Translations under genes and position numbers: made by a program
Part shown: one piece after another, positions 11,340 through 23,072 of the stretch
Numbering within the stretch: the stretch's first letter is position 1
Layout of the letters: the number at the start of each line of letters is the position of its first letter
The notes under the pieces: generated by a model
Seen by the model: the letters and a program-made list of their open reading frames with translations, nothing else
The model's database searches: none
What the model was told of the DNA's origin: nothing
Assembly: GCA_038277395.1 (NCBI GenBank)
Contig: CM076193.1
Coordinates: forward strand, 76,356,307 to 76,420,306
Length of the DNA: 64,000 bases
Direction of reading: 5' to 3'
From: Dryocosmus kuriphilus
Taxonomy: Eukaryota > Arthropoda > Insecta > Hymenoptera > Cynipidae

Positions 11340-12939
11340 GGTCGAGTAAGAAATGAATGTGCCCCGCTTTTTCCTTTTTATTTAATAATTTATTTTAGAA
11401 AGAAGGTTTAAGTATTTTATTAACACATTTACAATAGATATTTTACGAAACCAAATATTTTTTCATGAAACTTAATAAAATAGTTTATAAGGAATTAAGG
11501 AGTAAACATTAATACGAAAGTTAAAGGACCCCGCAAAAAATGTATGGGAAATTGGCTTTCAGTGGAATTGTCTGAAACTTGGTAATTTTCAAGATGACCT
11601 TGTGACCTTAACCACCTCGTGACCTTGTTACAATTCTTTACAATTTAAGAGAAATGAGAAAGTGTCCTTGGAGAAAGTTATAGGTTATTTCATAGGATGC
11701 GTCTATTTCACAGGATACAGCTGAGAACCTAGTCCCTTTTTGCCTTCCTTCATGTACACTGGTACATTCCTGCGGGCAAAATGAGGTTAGATACTCCTCT
11801 TGTTTCGCTAGCTATTTCGGTCAAAATAGCCACTCTGTAACTTATATTCGTCCAAACTTTAAATAATATGTATTAGTTAATGAAGCTTATGATTATAATT
11901 TTTCCACATGTCCAGTGATTCAATATTTGATTTCAATAATATTCTATTCATTGTATATTTAGTTTTTAAACTTATTTTAAACTACCATTTAAAATAGTGA
12001 CTATATAGTGATATATTAATTAATTCATTTAATAGTAGCATTATGCCAATCCCTTTAGTAGATAGAGTTACTAATTCGTTTACTCAGCTTCGTTTACACA
12101 ATGAATTAGTAGATTTCTACTAATTGCCAGTAAACGAATCGGCACTAATTGAATGAGTATAAAACTACTACCAATTAGTAGTTTTTTACTAATTCGGATT
12201 TAGAGAGTTAATGTCTACTTTTCAATACCTATTCTTCTCCTTATTGCAGGTATATTGACTTTTACTGGAAGAATGAGTCAACAATGGTAAATAAATACTA
12301 AAATTTCCTCTTGAATGAATCATCATCATTCAACGATTAAAAAATTTGTATGTGTACAACGAAAATCATACTAATTTAGGTTGTTCCTATTCATACATAT
12401 ATGCATGTTTTCGGTGATTTTAGAACCTGGTACATGTAACCCTCCGATTCCTTGTATTCGCATTGAATTGTCCGGTCTCTTGTCCATCCAGGTGCGCCCT
12501 TTGGTCAACTGTTACATTTTTCGTTTTCTTTTACCTTTACAATTTTCCCTTACCGTCTCCCTTTTCCTTCTTTACGATCCCTCTTCTTACCCTCTATCAA
12601 TAGGATTCGTCCTATCCTTCCGGAGTTGCAAAGATCGGATTCTCTCGTGTTCACATATTTTTTCATGTTCTTAAAGCAGACGAATAGGCTATGTGAAAAA
12701 ATGTTCCCATAAATAGGGAATCAAGGGCTGAAATGAACAGAAAAAAGATCATACCGGTTAGCGAGAAGAAGCGAGATTGAGTAGAAAAAGGAGAGAAATA
12801 ACGAATAAGGATTTAAGTAAAAAGTTATGTAGAGAACAAGCAAGCAAAGAAAGTGGTCCAGAAATCATCTTTATCTGCTTTGCTTACATTGAGATATTAC
12901 AGTTTGATTATTGAGTTAATTCTTCAAATAGATACAACA
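11340..12939. other. non-coding stretch with small palindromes
   Basis: No gene was recognised. Around 12060-12200 the words ACTAATTCG / CGAATTAGT and CTACTAATT / AATTAGTAG occur repeatedly on both strands, giving local hairpins, perhaps a degraded short TIR element. The plus ORF at 12381-12674 shows no recognisable motif. Confidence 0.4.
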
Positions 12940-12944
12940 CGATA
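12940..12944. repeat. target site duplication of BEL/Pao (left)
   Basis: CGATA directly precedes the left LTR and is repeated at 23816-23820 directly after the right LTR. Five-bp duplications are usual for BEL/Pao. Confidence 0.85.
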
Positions 12945-13705
12945 TGTTACTTCGTAACAATTTTTTTATTTTTACAATTATAGGATGTTTTACTGTCACT
13001 TGAAAATTCGTCAAATATCAAAACTACGAACTTTCTATTTCTTTTCAGATCTCCGAAAAAACTTGTAAATAGAAGTAAAACTGTGATCTCAAAGCAAAAT
13101 CCTTTTATTATAGCCGTAGAAGATCTGTACTACAAACCGTCGTAAGCTGGGTACTTCGTCAAACCTCACGTCTGAAGTATAAAATTTTATTGTCTTGTTT
13201 GTATCAAATCATTTGAAAATCTGTAAGTCCAAGGAGATTTACGTAGCCATTAGCTCCCTAAACCTAAACAAGGGCAATTTACCTTCAGAGACCTTGTCTC
13301 AAAGTAATAAACGTCCCAGTACTCTTGTACAGGGAATTCAAAATGTGACGTCGATGAAGGAGTGTCCTGCCACCTCCACCATTACATCTGTAACCAATCA
13401 GCGTACTCCAAAGCCCTTTGCATTTTCTCGTTTGGTTAACCCGTGGAGTTCGCTCCTGAGTTCTGCAATTTCAAAATTTCAGAAATCTTGTAACCCTCAT
13501 TCAGAGAACACCTGTTCGGATCAACCTCAGGCTATGTTCAAATATTTTGTAAACGCGACAGTCAAATTGTAACATAAATCTCTCATCTCTTAACTCTCAT
13601 GTATTCGGAGAAAGTGTGTGTGTGTTTTTAAAAATAAATTAACATTTTTGACTAACTTCCTCGATTCGTTCATCCTACATTACAACCATGGCGTAAGACA
13701 ATACA
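12945..13705 (+). mobile_element. BEL/Pao 5' LTR
   Basis: It begins TGTTACTTCGTAACAAT and ends GTAAGACAATACA. It aligns along its whole length with 23073-23815, with small indels, for example a segment near 13430-13455 that is absent from the other LTR. TG and CA ends and the flanking CGATA duplication fix the borders. The sequence GTATAAAATTTTATTGTC near 13175 could be the promoter region. Plus-strand ORFs inside it are not genes. Confidence 0.9.
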
Positions 13706-15319
13706 TTTCTCGCGTGTGTAAAACATTGCTTCCGTAACGAAACCATCACATGGGTGCAAGTGTAACAATTATGCAGCCACTATTTTCTTCAAAGAACAAA
13801 CTATGATTGTGTTCGCGAGTGTACAGCCGTGTGTGGGACTACGGAAGGCAAATCAACAGCCAAGAGAGTTTAGTGGAAAAAGAGAGATTCATATATGTAT
13901 TCAACGTTATCCAGGGTCACTGCAGCATTTGTACCAGTGATTCAATCAATCCAGTCACTGCAGCATTCTCAGCGAGGGGTCTAGTCATCGAAGGAGCCGT
14001 TGCAGCTATTTGACAAACTGGTCCAAGTTGGCTCAGTCAAGATGGCAGCACTTGTCCTTGTTACATTTCGATTGACTTGAAATGATTTTATTTATGTTTG
14101 GGTTTCTCGGAGTCTGAGCTATCAAACGTCCCCGATTGTTATCGATTTAATACACGTATGAAATTTGGGCTTAATAATTTGGTGACTCACGATGTTTGAT
14201 TTCAAACTTTGACAGCGACAAATACTCCTGGTTTGCTTCGATCCTTGAACAATTTAAAAAAAAAATTTTTATCTACTCAACCCTCTTTTCTATGGAGACT
14301 ACTAGAATTTTGTTTAAGCGAAGTGTGATCTCTCTTGGTTTATGTGTTTGGTGGGATAGAATTTATTTTGATTTTCTGGCTCATCTCAGTCGTACAGTCA
14401 TTGAATCGCCAGAAAATCAGTGCTGCAAACCATTATTTAAGACTTAACCTTGACATTTATTACTTTTAATTTCTAGTTCAGGCGAGCACTTGGCTTTAAT
14501 TATTTTCTTTTTGTATACTTAGCATTTAGTTGATTCTTTTAATCTAAGATTTGAATTTAATTTTTATACAATACTAACTCATGAAGCCAGGAAGAGATCT
14601 CAATCCCTTCCCGGAGACCTAATGTAATGTTTCAATTTAATAATTTTAATAGAAAAACTTCTGGAAAACTTCACATCTACGCCCCCTTTACGAGCCTAGG
14701 GGAGACGCGTTTACCCAGAGGAACGAAAAGCAAAACTCAGATTTTAAGTTTTCACCATTTGCCAGAGAATGCTAGTAGGCAAGAAGGTGATCACGATCCC
14801 CCCCCCCCCCCCCCCCCCAGAAAACTAACCATTTTCTATTAAACAGCGTTATAAGTTTAACTAGGTAGAGCGCAATACATAAATGAAAGCACTTTTGTGA
14901 ATTTAAAGACAATTCCAAAAAAAAGGGAATCTTAGGCGAAGTACACTACAACTTAGCCCAAGATACCAAGAGAAAACACATCGCACTCATCGAAAATTTC
15001 TAACCTTTGAAATGGAGTATCACTATACACTAACTAAACACTTCGTCTATGCCGACTGCTCTCCTCAGGAGCAGAGAACCTTGGCTGTCACTCTCTAAGA
15101 GCCTCTGAATGCGAGTATCGAAGCGACGCGGATTCACTCCCCGTTCGACCTGTCTGTTCGTATAGTCATCGTGTGACACGCTATGATTGGCTAGCGGTCC
15201 CCACTCTGTGTCGCCAGAGTGGGTCTTCGTTATCTGTGACTGTGCTTTGTGCGGATATTTGCAGCGTAACTTGCTTGTTATTGATTAAAATTCTATTATA
15301 AGTAGGAGAATGTCTATAT
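13706..15319 (+). other. BEL/Pao internal region without recognisable gag, protease or RT
   Basis: Between the 5' LTR and the remaining pol no gag, protease or reverse transcriptase motif could be read in any frame. The internal part is therefore heavily deleted or replaced. A 21-bp poly(C) run lies at 14798-14818. The 14620-15300 segment has the feel of another non-coding insertion, but I could not establish ends for it. Confidence 0.5.
14798..14818. repeat. poly(C) tract
   Basis: Twenty-one consecutive C residues; a second such tract lies at 33124-33146. Confidence 0.95.
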
Positions 15320-16300
15320 TTGGTTTTATGCTCTGGGCATCGCTTGCCCATATTACGAGTAGAGTATACCTACACGTTACAGCCTGAAACACGAACAGTT
15401 CACTCAAAAAAATTCAAAGAAGTCAATCAATCCTCCTTATCGTTCACTTTAACAAATTCCAATGAAGAAAAGGAGTGGAAAATCCATTTTAAAAAGTTGC
15501 TCGAAAAATACGACAACACAAAGAAATTGAAAACTGTGCTAGCCTATTCATTAAGATTTATCCACAATGTGCGACAAAAGAACCCATCTAAAAACTTGCA
15601 GGGTCCTCCTTCATTCAAAGAAACTGTCGCGATGCTATCCGCAGTAAGGTTGGTACAAAAAGACACATTTCACGAGGAAATTGAGTTATTGTCTCGTGGC
15701 GAAATTCTTGACAAAAAAAGCAGTTTATTGAGTTTGACTCCCTTTATCAACCAAGGGATTATCAGAGTCTGCGGCAGATTCGAACGCGCTAATATTCCGC
15801 ACGTGAAAAAACACCCAATTGTTTTACCAAAAGGGCATTATACGAGTATACCCAAACTCATTATTCGCGAAGAACACATCGCTAAAAAACACGCGGGAAC
15901 GCAAGCTACACTTTATAGCGTTCGAGAATTATTCTGGCCAACTGATGGGCGTAACGTCACGCGCCATGTCTTACACAAGTGCGTTTAGATGCTTCAGAGC
16001 GAAGCCTCGCGGCATTAATGTCATTATGGGAATTTGCCTGAAAGAAGACTGTCACTTTCGCGACCCTTTCTCAATGTTGGCGTCGACTATTGCGGACCCT
16101 TTTTTGTAAAACAAAGACGTCATAGAAATCGAGGTGAAGATAAGGTCCATATTGATATTTTTATCTGTTTTGCAACGAAAGCAGTTCATCTCGAAGTGGT
16201 TAGCGACGAGACCATGGAAGCTTTTCTCGGTTGTTTGAAGCGATTTTTTTCTCGCCGAGGAAGGACCGTAACGATCCATTCTGACAATGGTAAGAATTTC
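15320..16300 (+). pseudogene. BEL/Pao pol: RNase H tail and integrase, 5' part
   Basis: The long frame 15320-15988 holds the BEL/Pao connection and zinc-binding region: INQGIIRVCGRF, HPIVLPKGHYTSIPKLIIRE, HAGTQATLYSVRELFWP and GRNVTRHVLHKCV. After a frameshift near 15985 the integrase core follows at 16034: PFLNVGVDYCGPF with the first catalytic aspartate, then FATKAVHLEVVSDETMEAFL and TIHSDNGKNF with the second. Integrase joins the cDNA to chromosomal DNA. The frame stops at 16300, exactly where the Penelope-like element enters, and resumes at 22053. Frameshifts and the missing RT make it non-functional. Confidence 0.9.
16289..16300. repeat. 12-bp target duplication of the Penelope-like insertion (left)
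   Basis: GGTAAGAATTTC is found here and again at 22053-22064. Removing 16301-22052 plus one copy restores an uninterrupted integrase frame (DNGKNF followed by VGANNELRRL). This proves the nesting and matches the long duplications typical of Penelope-like elements. Confidence 0.92.
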
Positions 16301-16900
16301 CTAATTCCAAAATTTTAAGACAAAGGTCTTTAAATTTTTAAACTTTCTTCGACCGTCCTATTGATGCAGATATATCTCCAATTATAGAGATTGAGAAGTT
16401 ATTTATTTTGGTCATACGTTCAAATTGTAAATATGTTTACTTAATTACATATTCAAAAATAATCGACGTTTCGACCCGTCTTTGGGTCTTCCTCAAGATC
16501 ATAACATTAAATATAAAAGTGTCTGTAAAGAACATACAATTTTTGATCAAATTCAATTCGTAAACCTAATAATGAATTTCACAATAAATAAAATAATATA
16601 AATTACCTGAAACAAATCGTTACGTTAACATTGAGAACACAAACAATAACAAATGTCAAGTAAAACTGTTTAAAACTTTCCATGTTGTTGTTACATTTTT
16701 GTTTAAAAAAGAAACATTATGTAGTCGTCCTCTTTAAAGAGAAAGGCGACTACACGTCTAAAATGTTGATAAAGTCATTATTTCCAGAGAACTTTCAATG
16801 TGTGAACTGAGCCAGGAGGACATTTTGAGAAAAACACATTTAGTACCGAGTGAGTGACATGACGTCACATTTGGTTATATGATTAGAATTAAGTAATTGT
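16301..16900 (-). repeat. Penelope 3' pseudo-LTR
   Basis: This is the terminal segment of the minus copy, repeated directly at 19432-20038 and inverted at 21440-22052. It includes the hammerhead-like motif at 16461-16500. The copies differ by only a few percent by eye. Confidence 0.8.
16461..16500 (-). ncRNA. hammerhead-ribozyme-like motif in the Penelope pseudo-LTR
   Basis: On the minus strand the segment reads CTTGAGGAAGACCC, a short loop AAAGAC, then GGGTCGAAACGTCG. The GACCC/GGGTC helix and the GAAAC box match helix II and the 3' core of hammerhead ribozymes reported from Penelope-like elements. The 5' core is CTTGAGGA rather than CTGANGA, so this copy is probably degenerate. The same motif recurs at 19601-19640 (minus) and 21961-21998 (plus). 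Confidence 0.5.
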
Positions 16901-17035
16901 GGTCATTATAGCTAAAGTCACAGCACGCGCCAAAATTTTGAATTTGAAAATACAAATCAATTTAGTAAAAATTGATAAACATCATTAATGTGCATTCTTT
17001 CAGTTTGTAAATTAATGCACAAATTATTGTACTTC

Positions 17036-19228
17036 TTAATAAAAATGGATTCTAGGTATGATTTTTCTTTTATATGTAATGGTTTCTTTGGCTAAAATTC
17101 TGATGTTTTTAAAATCAAAATCAAAATAATGATCAGAAGACCATGCATGTTGAGATAGGCCTGTGTTGTTATTACCGATTGTGCAATCCCTTTTATGTTC
17201 AGCTATTCGTGTTTTTAGTCTTCTGCTCGTTTCACCTATGTAAATTTTTCTACAGCATTTACATTTTATGAGGTAAACAACACTCGATAAATTTTCTATT
17301 GACTCTGGGTCTTTTTTTTTGTTGTAGTACAGGTTCTCTAATTTGTTATTGTTTTTAAAATAAACGTTTATATTGAATTTTTTAAAAAAACTTCTAATTC
17401 TTTCTGATAAACCTTGTATGTATGGGAGAGTTAAGCTTTTATCGTTTTTATTATGAGTTTCTAACCATTTGGACTTTTTACTCTTACTGGAATTATTGTA
17501 AAATTCATGTGTTTTTTCTTTAATTATACTATTTATAAGAGGTAATGGATAATTGTTAATAATTAAAGTTTCTTTAATTTGTTTTATATTGTCTTTTCTA
17601 AACTGAACATCACTGAGTTTTATGCCTCTGTCAATTAAATTTTTGATTAGTCCTATTTTTTGGTCAAAAGGGTGGTGTGAGTTGTAATTTAAATACTGAC
17701 CTGAAAACGTTGGTTTTTTATACCAGTTTGTAAGAATTAATCCATCATCTTTTTTTATCACTGACAAATCAAGGTAGTTAAGTGTGTTGTTTTCCTCAAT
17801 CTCATGGGTAAATTGAACCGATTCATCAATGCTGTTAAACACGTTTACAAATTCCCGGTTTTTTTTTATTATGAATTATAGCAAACGCATCATCTATATA
17901 ACGTTTATAAAACAGTGACTTGAAATTTAGACGTGACAACGCTCTGGATTCTATATCCTCTAATACGATATTTGATATGATTGGAGATAATGGAGACCCC
18001 ATTGGGCAGCTCGATGTTTGTTTGTAATAACATTTATTGAAGGAAAAACTGCTTTGTTGAAGACTGTTCTAACTGCAACAAGTAAATCGTTTTTTGAGAT
18101 TTTTGTTAGATTTCTATGTAAATTAAATTTTTCTTCTACACATTCCATAGCTAAATCCAGAGGGATATTGTCGAACATGGACACCACATCTAGAGACACA
18201 ATGGAATGAGAAGAAGGGATTTTTAAGTGTTTAATTTTATCTCTAAAACTCCAGCTATATTTTAAAAATGAATCTGTGGTACCTTGAACTGGATTGAGAA
18301 CTTCAGTTAAATATGATGATAATTTATAAGTTGGTGAACCAATTGATGACACTATTAATCTCCATTTTAAATTTGGTTTATGAATTTTCGGAAGAGCATA
18401 AGCTTTAGCTGTACAATCGAACCAGATTTCAAACGGTAATACATCTGATCGTTAATATATGATTTATTATGACACCTAGTAACAATCTCATTACATTTTT
18501 CCTCTATTGTAGAAACCAAACTTTTTTTTGATTTTTTTATACAGAGATTCATTGCTCAACATTTTTTCGATGTCTATTATGTAATCTTTTAAATTAGCAG
18601 CTACTGTAATATTGCCTTTATCGGCCTTTAGAAAAATAAGGTCTTTCTTATCTTTTTGGTAATCTGAAATTTTACTAACAAAATTCATATAATTGAATTT
18701 GTTGTTTTCTTTATGGTTAACAATTAATTTTGTAATATTTTTTCTAATTTCTTGTTTTTTGGATATGTCTAAAGTTTGGATGCACTCTTCAACAGAAGCA
18801 ATGACACTGTGAGTAGGTAGTTGGTTGGATTTAAACGGAATTCCAAAATTACCTAAAGATAGTTTTTCTGCAATATCTACTGGGATCTGTTTTTTTGAAA
18901 TGTTTTTAAACCATTTTTTCATCCTAATGTTGCGGATGACTTGATTATCTTTGAAAACTTTGTTCTTTCTAAATTCAAACTTTTTGATGCATGCTTCTCG
19001 TTTTTCATATTTAAGTTTGTGTAGTACATTATTCTGTGATTCCAAAAAATTGTAAATAGAATTTTCGTGTATAGATCTTAGTAAGCGATGTTTCAGAAAC
19101 AAAATATAATTTGCCAAATTTTTGATATTCTTAATTAGATTTTTGATTTCACAATTTAGAATTTGTTTGTGATATAAAGCTTTAGCTCTATCTGATTTAT
19201 TAATAACATTGAAATGTGAGTTATTCAA
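17036..19228 (-). pseudogene. Penelope RT with GIY-YIG endonuclease (minus copy)
   Basis: Reading the minus strand, an N-terminal lysine-rich region (19228-18491) is followed by the reverse transcriptase. RT blocks include VSSIGSPTYKLSSYLTEVL, HSIVSLDVVSMFDNIPLDLA (catalytic aspartate in SLDVVSMF) and, near 17890, RYIDDAFAII (the DD box). The C-terminal frame 17842-17036 ends in a GIY-YIG endonuclease: VVYLIKC, KIYIGETSRRLKTRIAEHKR, with the usual Y, IG, R and H residues, followed by the GLSQHAWSSDH segment. This RT plus GIY-YIG order defines endonuclease-bearing Penelope-like elements. Frameshifts near 18490, 18360, 17960 and 17850 break the ORF, but the endonuclease looks intact. Confidence 0.92.
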
Positions 19229-19431
19229 ATCAAAATTGTTAGTTAAATTTTTAATATGTGCAGGAACAATAGATTCTCTCCTGAATCTGATGATTAAGGT
19301 GTGTTGCTCTTTTAAGATGACCAGTTTCCTAGTAGACGAGGTCCACTCACCTATATCAGATCATGGTTGTATTCCATATCGTTGGAGTATGTATGCAAAG
19401 TAACCCATTGTTCCAGTACGTGACAGACCGT

Positions 19432-20038
19432 AAATTTTCTAATTCCAAAATTTTAAGACAATGGTTTTTAAATTTTTTAACTTTCTTCGAACGTCCTGTT
19501 GATGCAGATATATCTACAATTATAGAGATTGAGAAGTTATTTATTTTGGTCATGCGTTCAAATTGTAAATATGTTTATTTAATTACATATTCAAAAATAA
19601 TCGACGTTTCGACCCGTCTTTGGGTCTTCCTCAAGATCATAACATTAAATATAAAAGTGTCTGCAAAGAACATACAATTTTTGATCAAATTCAATTCGTA
19701 AACCTAATAATGAATTTCACAATAAATAAAATAATATAAATTACCTGAAACAAATCGTTACGTTAACATTGAGAACACAAACAATAACAAATGTCAAGTA
19801 AAACTGTTTAAAACTTTCCATGTTGTTGTTACATTTTTGTTTAAAAAAGAAACATTATGTAGTCGTCCTCTTTAAAGAGAAAGGCGACTACACGTCTAAA
19901 ATGTTGATAAAGTCATTATTTCCAGAGAACTTTCAATGTGTGAACTGAGCCAGGAGGACATTTTGAGAAAAACACATTTAGTACCGAGTGAGTGACATGA
20001 CGTCACATTTGGTTATATGATTAGAATTAAGTAATTGT
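19432..20038 (-). repeat. Penelope 5' pseudo-LTR
   Basis: Direct repeat of 16301-16900 upstream of the minus-strand ORF, starting near TCTAATTCCAAAATTTTAAG and ending TTAGAATTAAGTAATTGT. It includes a second copy of the hammerhead-like motif at 19601-19640. Confidence 0.8.
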
Positions 20039-20039
20039 A

Positions 20040-21420
20040 ATCTAGAGGTTCGTTGTAGCTAAAGCTTATGCTCTTCCGAAAATTCATAAACCAAATTTAA
20101 AATGGAGATTAATAGTGTCATCAATTGATTCACCAACTTATAAATTATCATCATATTTAACTAAAGTTCTCAAACCAGTTCAAGGTACCACAGATTCATT
20201 TTTAAAAGATAGCTGGAGCTTTAGAGATAAAATTAAACACTTAAAAATCCCTTCTTCCCATTCCATGGTGTCTCTAGATGTGGTGTCCATGTTTGACAAT
20301 ATCCCTCTGGATTTAGCTATGGAATGTGTAGAAGAAAAATTAAATTTACATAGAAATCTAACAAAAATTTCAAAAAAACGAATTATTTGTTGCAGTTAGA
20401 ACAGTCTTCAACAACACAGTTTTTTCCTCCAATAAATGTTATTACAAACAAACATCGGGCTGCCTAATGGGGTCTCCATTATCTCCAATCATATCAAATA
20501 TCGTATTAGAAGATATAGAATCCAGAGCGTTGTCAAGTTTAAATTTCAAGCCACTGTATGTAGATGATGTGTTTGCTATAATTCCTAATAAAAAAAATTC
20601 GGGAATTTGTAAACGTGTTTAACAGCATTGATGAATCCGTTCAATTTACCCATGAGATTGAGGAAAACAACACTCTTAACTACCTTGATTTGTCAGTGAT
20701 AAAAAAAGATGATGGACTAATTCTTACAAACTGGTATAAAAAACCAACGTTTTCAGGTCAGTATTTAAATTACAACTCACACCACCCTTTTGACCAAAAA
20801 ATAGGACTAATCAAAAATTTAATTGACAGAGGCATAAAACTCAGTGATGTTCAGTTTAGAAAAGACAATATAAAACAAATTAAAGAAACTTTAATTATTA
20901 ACAATTATCCATTACCTCTTATAAATAGTATAATTAAAGAAAAAACACATGAAATTTACAATAATTCCAGTAAGAGTAAAAAGTCCAAATGGTTAGAAAC
21001 TCATAATAAAAACGATAAAAGCTTAACTCTCCCATACATACAAGGTTTATCAGAAAGAATTAGAAGTTTTTTTAAAAAATTCAATATAAACGTTTATTTT
21101 AAAAACAATAACAAATTAGAGAACCTGTACTACAACAAAAAAAAAGACCCAGAGTCAATAGAAAATTTATCGAGTGTTGTTTACCTCATAAAATGTAAAT
21201 GCTGTAGAAAAATTTACATAGGTGAAACGAGCAGAAGACTAAAAACACGAATGCTGAACATAAAAGGGATTGCACAATCGGTAATAACAACACAGGCCTA
21301 TCTCAACATGCTTGGTCTTCTGATCATTATTTTGATTTTGATTTTAAAAACATCAGAATTTTAGCAAAAGAAACCATTACATATAAAAGAAAAATCATAC
21401 CTAGAATCCATTTTTATTAA
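20040..21420 (+). pseudogene. Penelope RT/endonuclease, 5'-truncated plus copy
   Basis: This copy starts inside the RT, at the GCTAAAGCTTATGCTCTTCC segment equivalent to about 18400 on the other strand, and lacks the N-terminal quarter. It has HSMVSLDVVSMFDNIPLDLA and PLYVDDVFAIIPNK, with the catalytic YVDD, then the same linker and KIYIGETSRRLKTR of the GIY-YIG endonuclease. A frameshift right after RLKTR destroys the end of the nuclease, and another frameshift near 20390 separates the RT halves. It is very similar to the minus copy, so both are recent relative to other elements here. Confidence 0.9.
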
Positions 21421-21439
21421 GAAGTACAATAGTTTGTGC

Positions 21440-22052
21440 GTTAATTTAGAAACTGAAAGAATGCACATTAATGATGTTTATCAATTTTTACTAAATTGAT
21501 TTGTATTTTCAAATTCAAAGTTTTGGCGGGTGCTGTGACTTTAGCTATAATGACCACAATTACTTACATAATTCTAATCATATAACCAAATGTGACGTTA
21601 TATCACTCACTCTGTACTAAATGTGTTTTTCTCAAAATGTCGTCCTGGCTCAGTTCATACATTGAAAGTTCTCTAGAAATAATGACTTAATCATCATTTT
21701 AGACGTGTAGTCGCCTTTCTCTTTAAAGAGGATGACTACATAATGTTTCTTTTTTAAGCAAAAATGTAACAACAACATGGAAAATTTGAAACAGTTCTAC
21801 TTGACATTTGTTATTGTTTGTGTTCTCAATGTCAACGTAACGATTTGTTTCAGGTAATTTATATTATTTTATTTGTTGTGAAATTCATTATTAGATTTAC
21901 GAATTGAATTTGATCAAAAATTGTATGTTCTTTACAGACACTTTTATATTTAATGTAATGATCTTGAGGAAGACCCAAAGACGGGTCGAAACGTCGATTA
22001 TTTTTGAATATATAATTAAATAAACATATTTACAATTTGAACGTATGACCAA
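21440..22052 (+). repeat. Penelope 3' end, inverted relative to 16301-16900
   Basis: The reverse complement of this segment aligns with 16301-16980, giving the insertion long terminal inverted repeats. The hammerhead-like motif GACCCAAAGACGGGTCGAAA lies at 21971-21990. Confidence 0.8.
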
Positions 22053-22790
22053 GGTAAGAATTTCGTTGGGGCTAACAATGAGTTGAGAAGACTCTATGAA
22101 TTTGAAAATTCACAACTCGAAAATGAGACAGTTAGACAATTTTTGCTCGCAAATAAGATCATATGGCATTTCAACTTTCCAAGTTCTCCCCACTTTGGCG
22201 GGCTCTGGGAGTCATCAGTCAAATCTTTAAAACATCATTTAATTCCGACAATAGATGAAAAATTGCTTACATATGAGCAATTAGAAACGTGCATGATCAA
22301 AATTGAAGCGATCCTAAATTCTTGACCCCTCACCCCCATGTCCTCTGATCCAAATGACCTTCTCCCTTTGACTCCTCGTCACTTCCTTGTCGGTGAGACA
22401 TTGACAAGCTTTCCTCAAATAGATTATCGAGACGTAAAGCTCAATCGCTTGTCATGCTGGCAAGAAGTAGATCAAATGAGGCAGCATTTCTGGGCCAGAT
22501 GGTGCAAGGAGTACCTAAACGAGCTGCAAATCCCGCAATAAGTGGAAAGGATCAGCAAATCAAGAAAATATCAAGGTAGGAACTTTGCTTATTCTAGCGG
22601 AAGACAACCTTCCACCCGTGTGCTGAAAAATGGGTCGCATCACCGAGGTCTTCCCTGGACGGGATGAAATCATTCGGGTGGCATCTGTACGCACCAGAAC
22701 CGGCGAATACAAGCGCTACGTTAAAAAGTTGTATTCACTTCCAATTTATGACATTCAATACAATACAACTGATAAGGTAGTTGTTCTAAT
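22053..22790 (+). pseudogene. BEL/Pao integrase C-terminal part
   Basis: This continues the integrase interrupted at 16300. The frame gives VGANNELRRLYEF, then IWHFNFPSSPHFGGLWESSV with the catalytic glutamate, then LLPLTPRHFLVGETLTSFP and SCWQEVDQMRQHFWARW. Near 22630-22740 a shifted frame gives GRITEVFPGRDEIIRVASVR and TGEYKRYVKKLYSLP, the usual BEL/Pao C-terminal end. A stop follows EAILNS at 22324 and frameshifts follow 22541, so the gene is dead. The 3' LTR begins 283 bp downstream. Confidence 0.9.
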
Positions 22791-23072
22791 TATATGAAAC
22801 CTTGTTGCTTTCTACGTTCAAATGTAGCTAGGCTTTACCTCATATCAGTACCTATTTTTAGTAAGTATTTTGATACTAATTACTGCAAAAACTCTGCACA
22901 CATTATTTCCAAATCCAGCTCTTCAATTTCTTTCTATTATTCTTAAATCATTGTCTACCAAACCATACTCATTATTCTTATTACTTTTATAAATATCTTG
23001 CCGTTTCTTTTCGATCTGTTATTTGAGCATTATGTTTTAAGTTTTGAACTTAATCGTTCGAAGGGGGCAAGA

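Larger units (their letters stand above)
16301..22052. mobile_element. Penelope-like element, two opposed copies nested in BEL/Pao
   Basis: The insertion holds a nearly full-length minus-strand copy (20038 down to 16301) followed by a 5'-truncated plus-strand copy (about 20040-22052). About 600-bp direct repeats (16301-16900 and 19432-20038) act as the pseudo-LTRs of the minus copy, and the same segment appears inverted at 21440-22052. Composite, partly inverted structures with pseudo-LTRs are characteristic of Penelope elements. Both borders carry the same 12-bp duplication, so the composite entered as one unit. Confidence 0.88.

Noticed and set aside
13195..13572. 125-residue plus-strand ORF
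   Set aside because: It lies wholly inside the BEL/Pao LTR; the equivalent ORF in the other LTR is shifted, so it is not a conserved gene.
14620..15309. Possible solo LTR inside the BEL/Pao internal region
   Set aside because: It starts TGTAATG and has promoter-like CG-rich parts, but no matching end or target duplication could be found.
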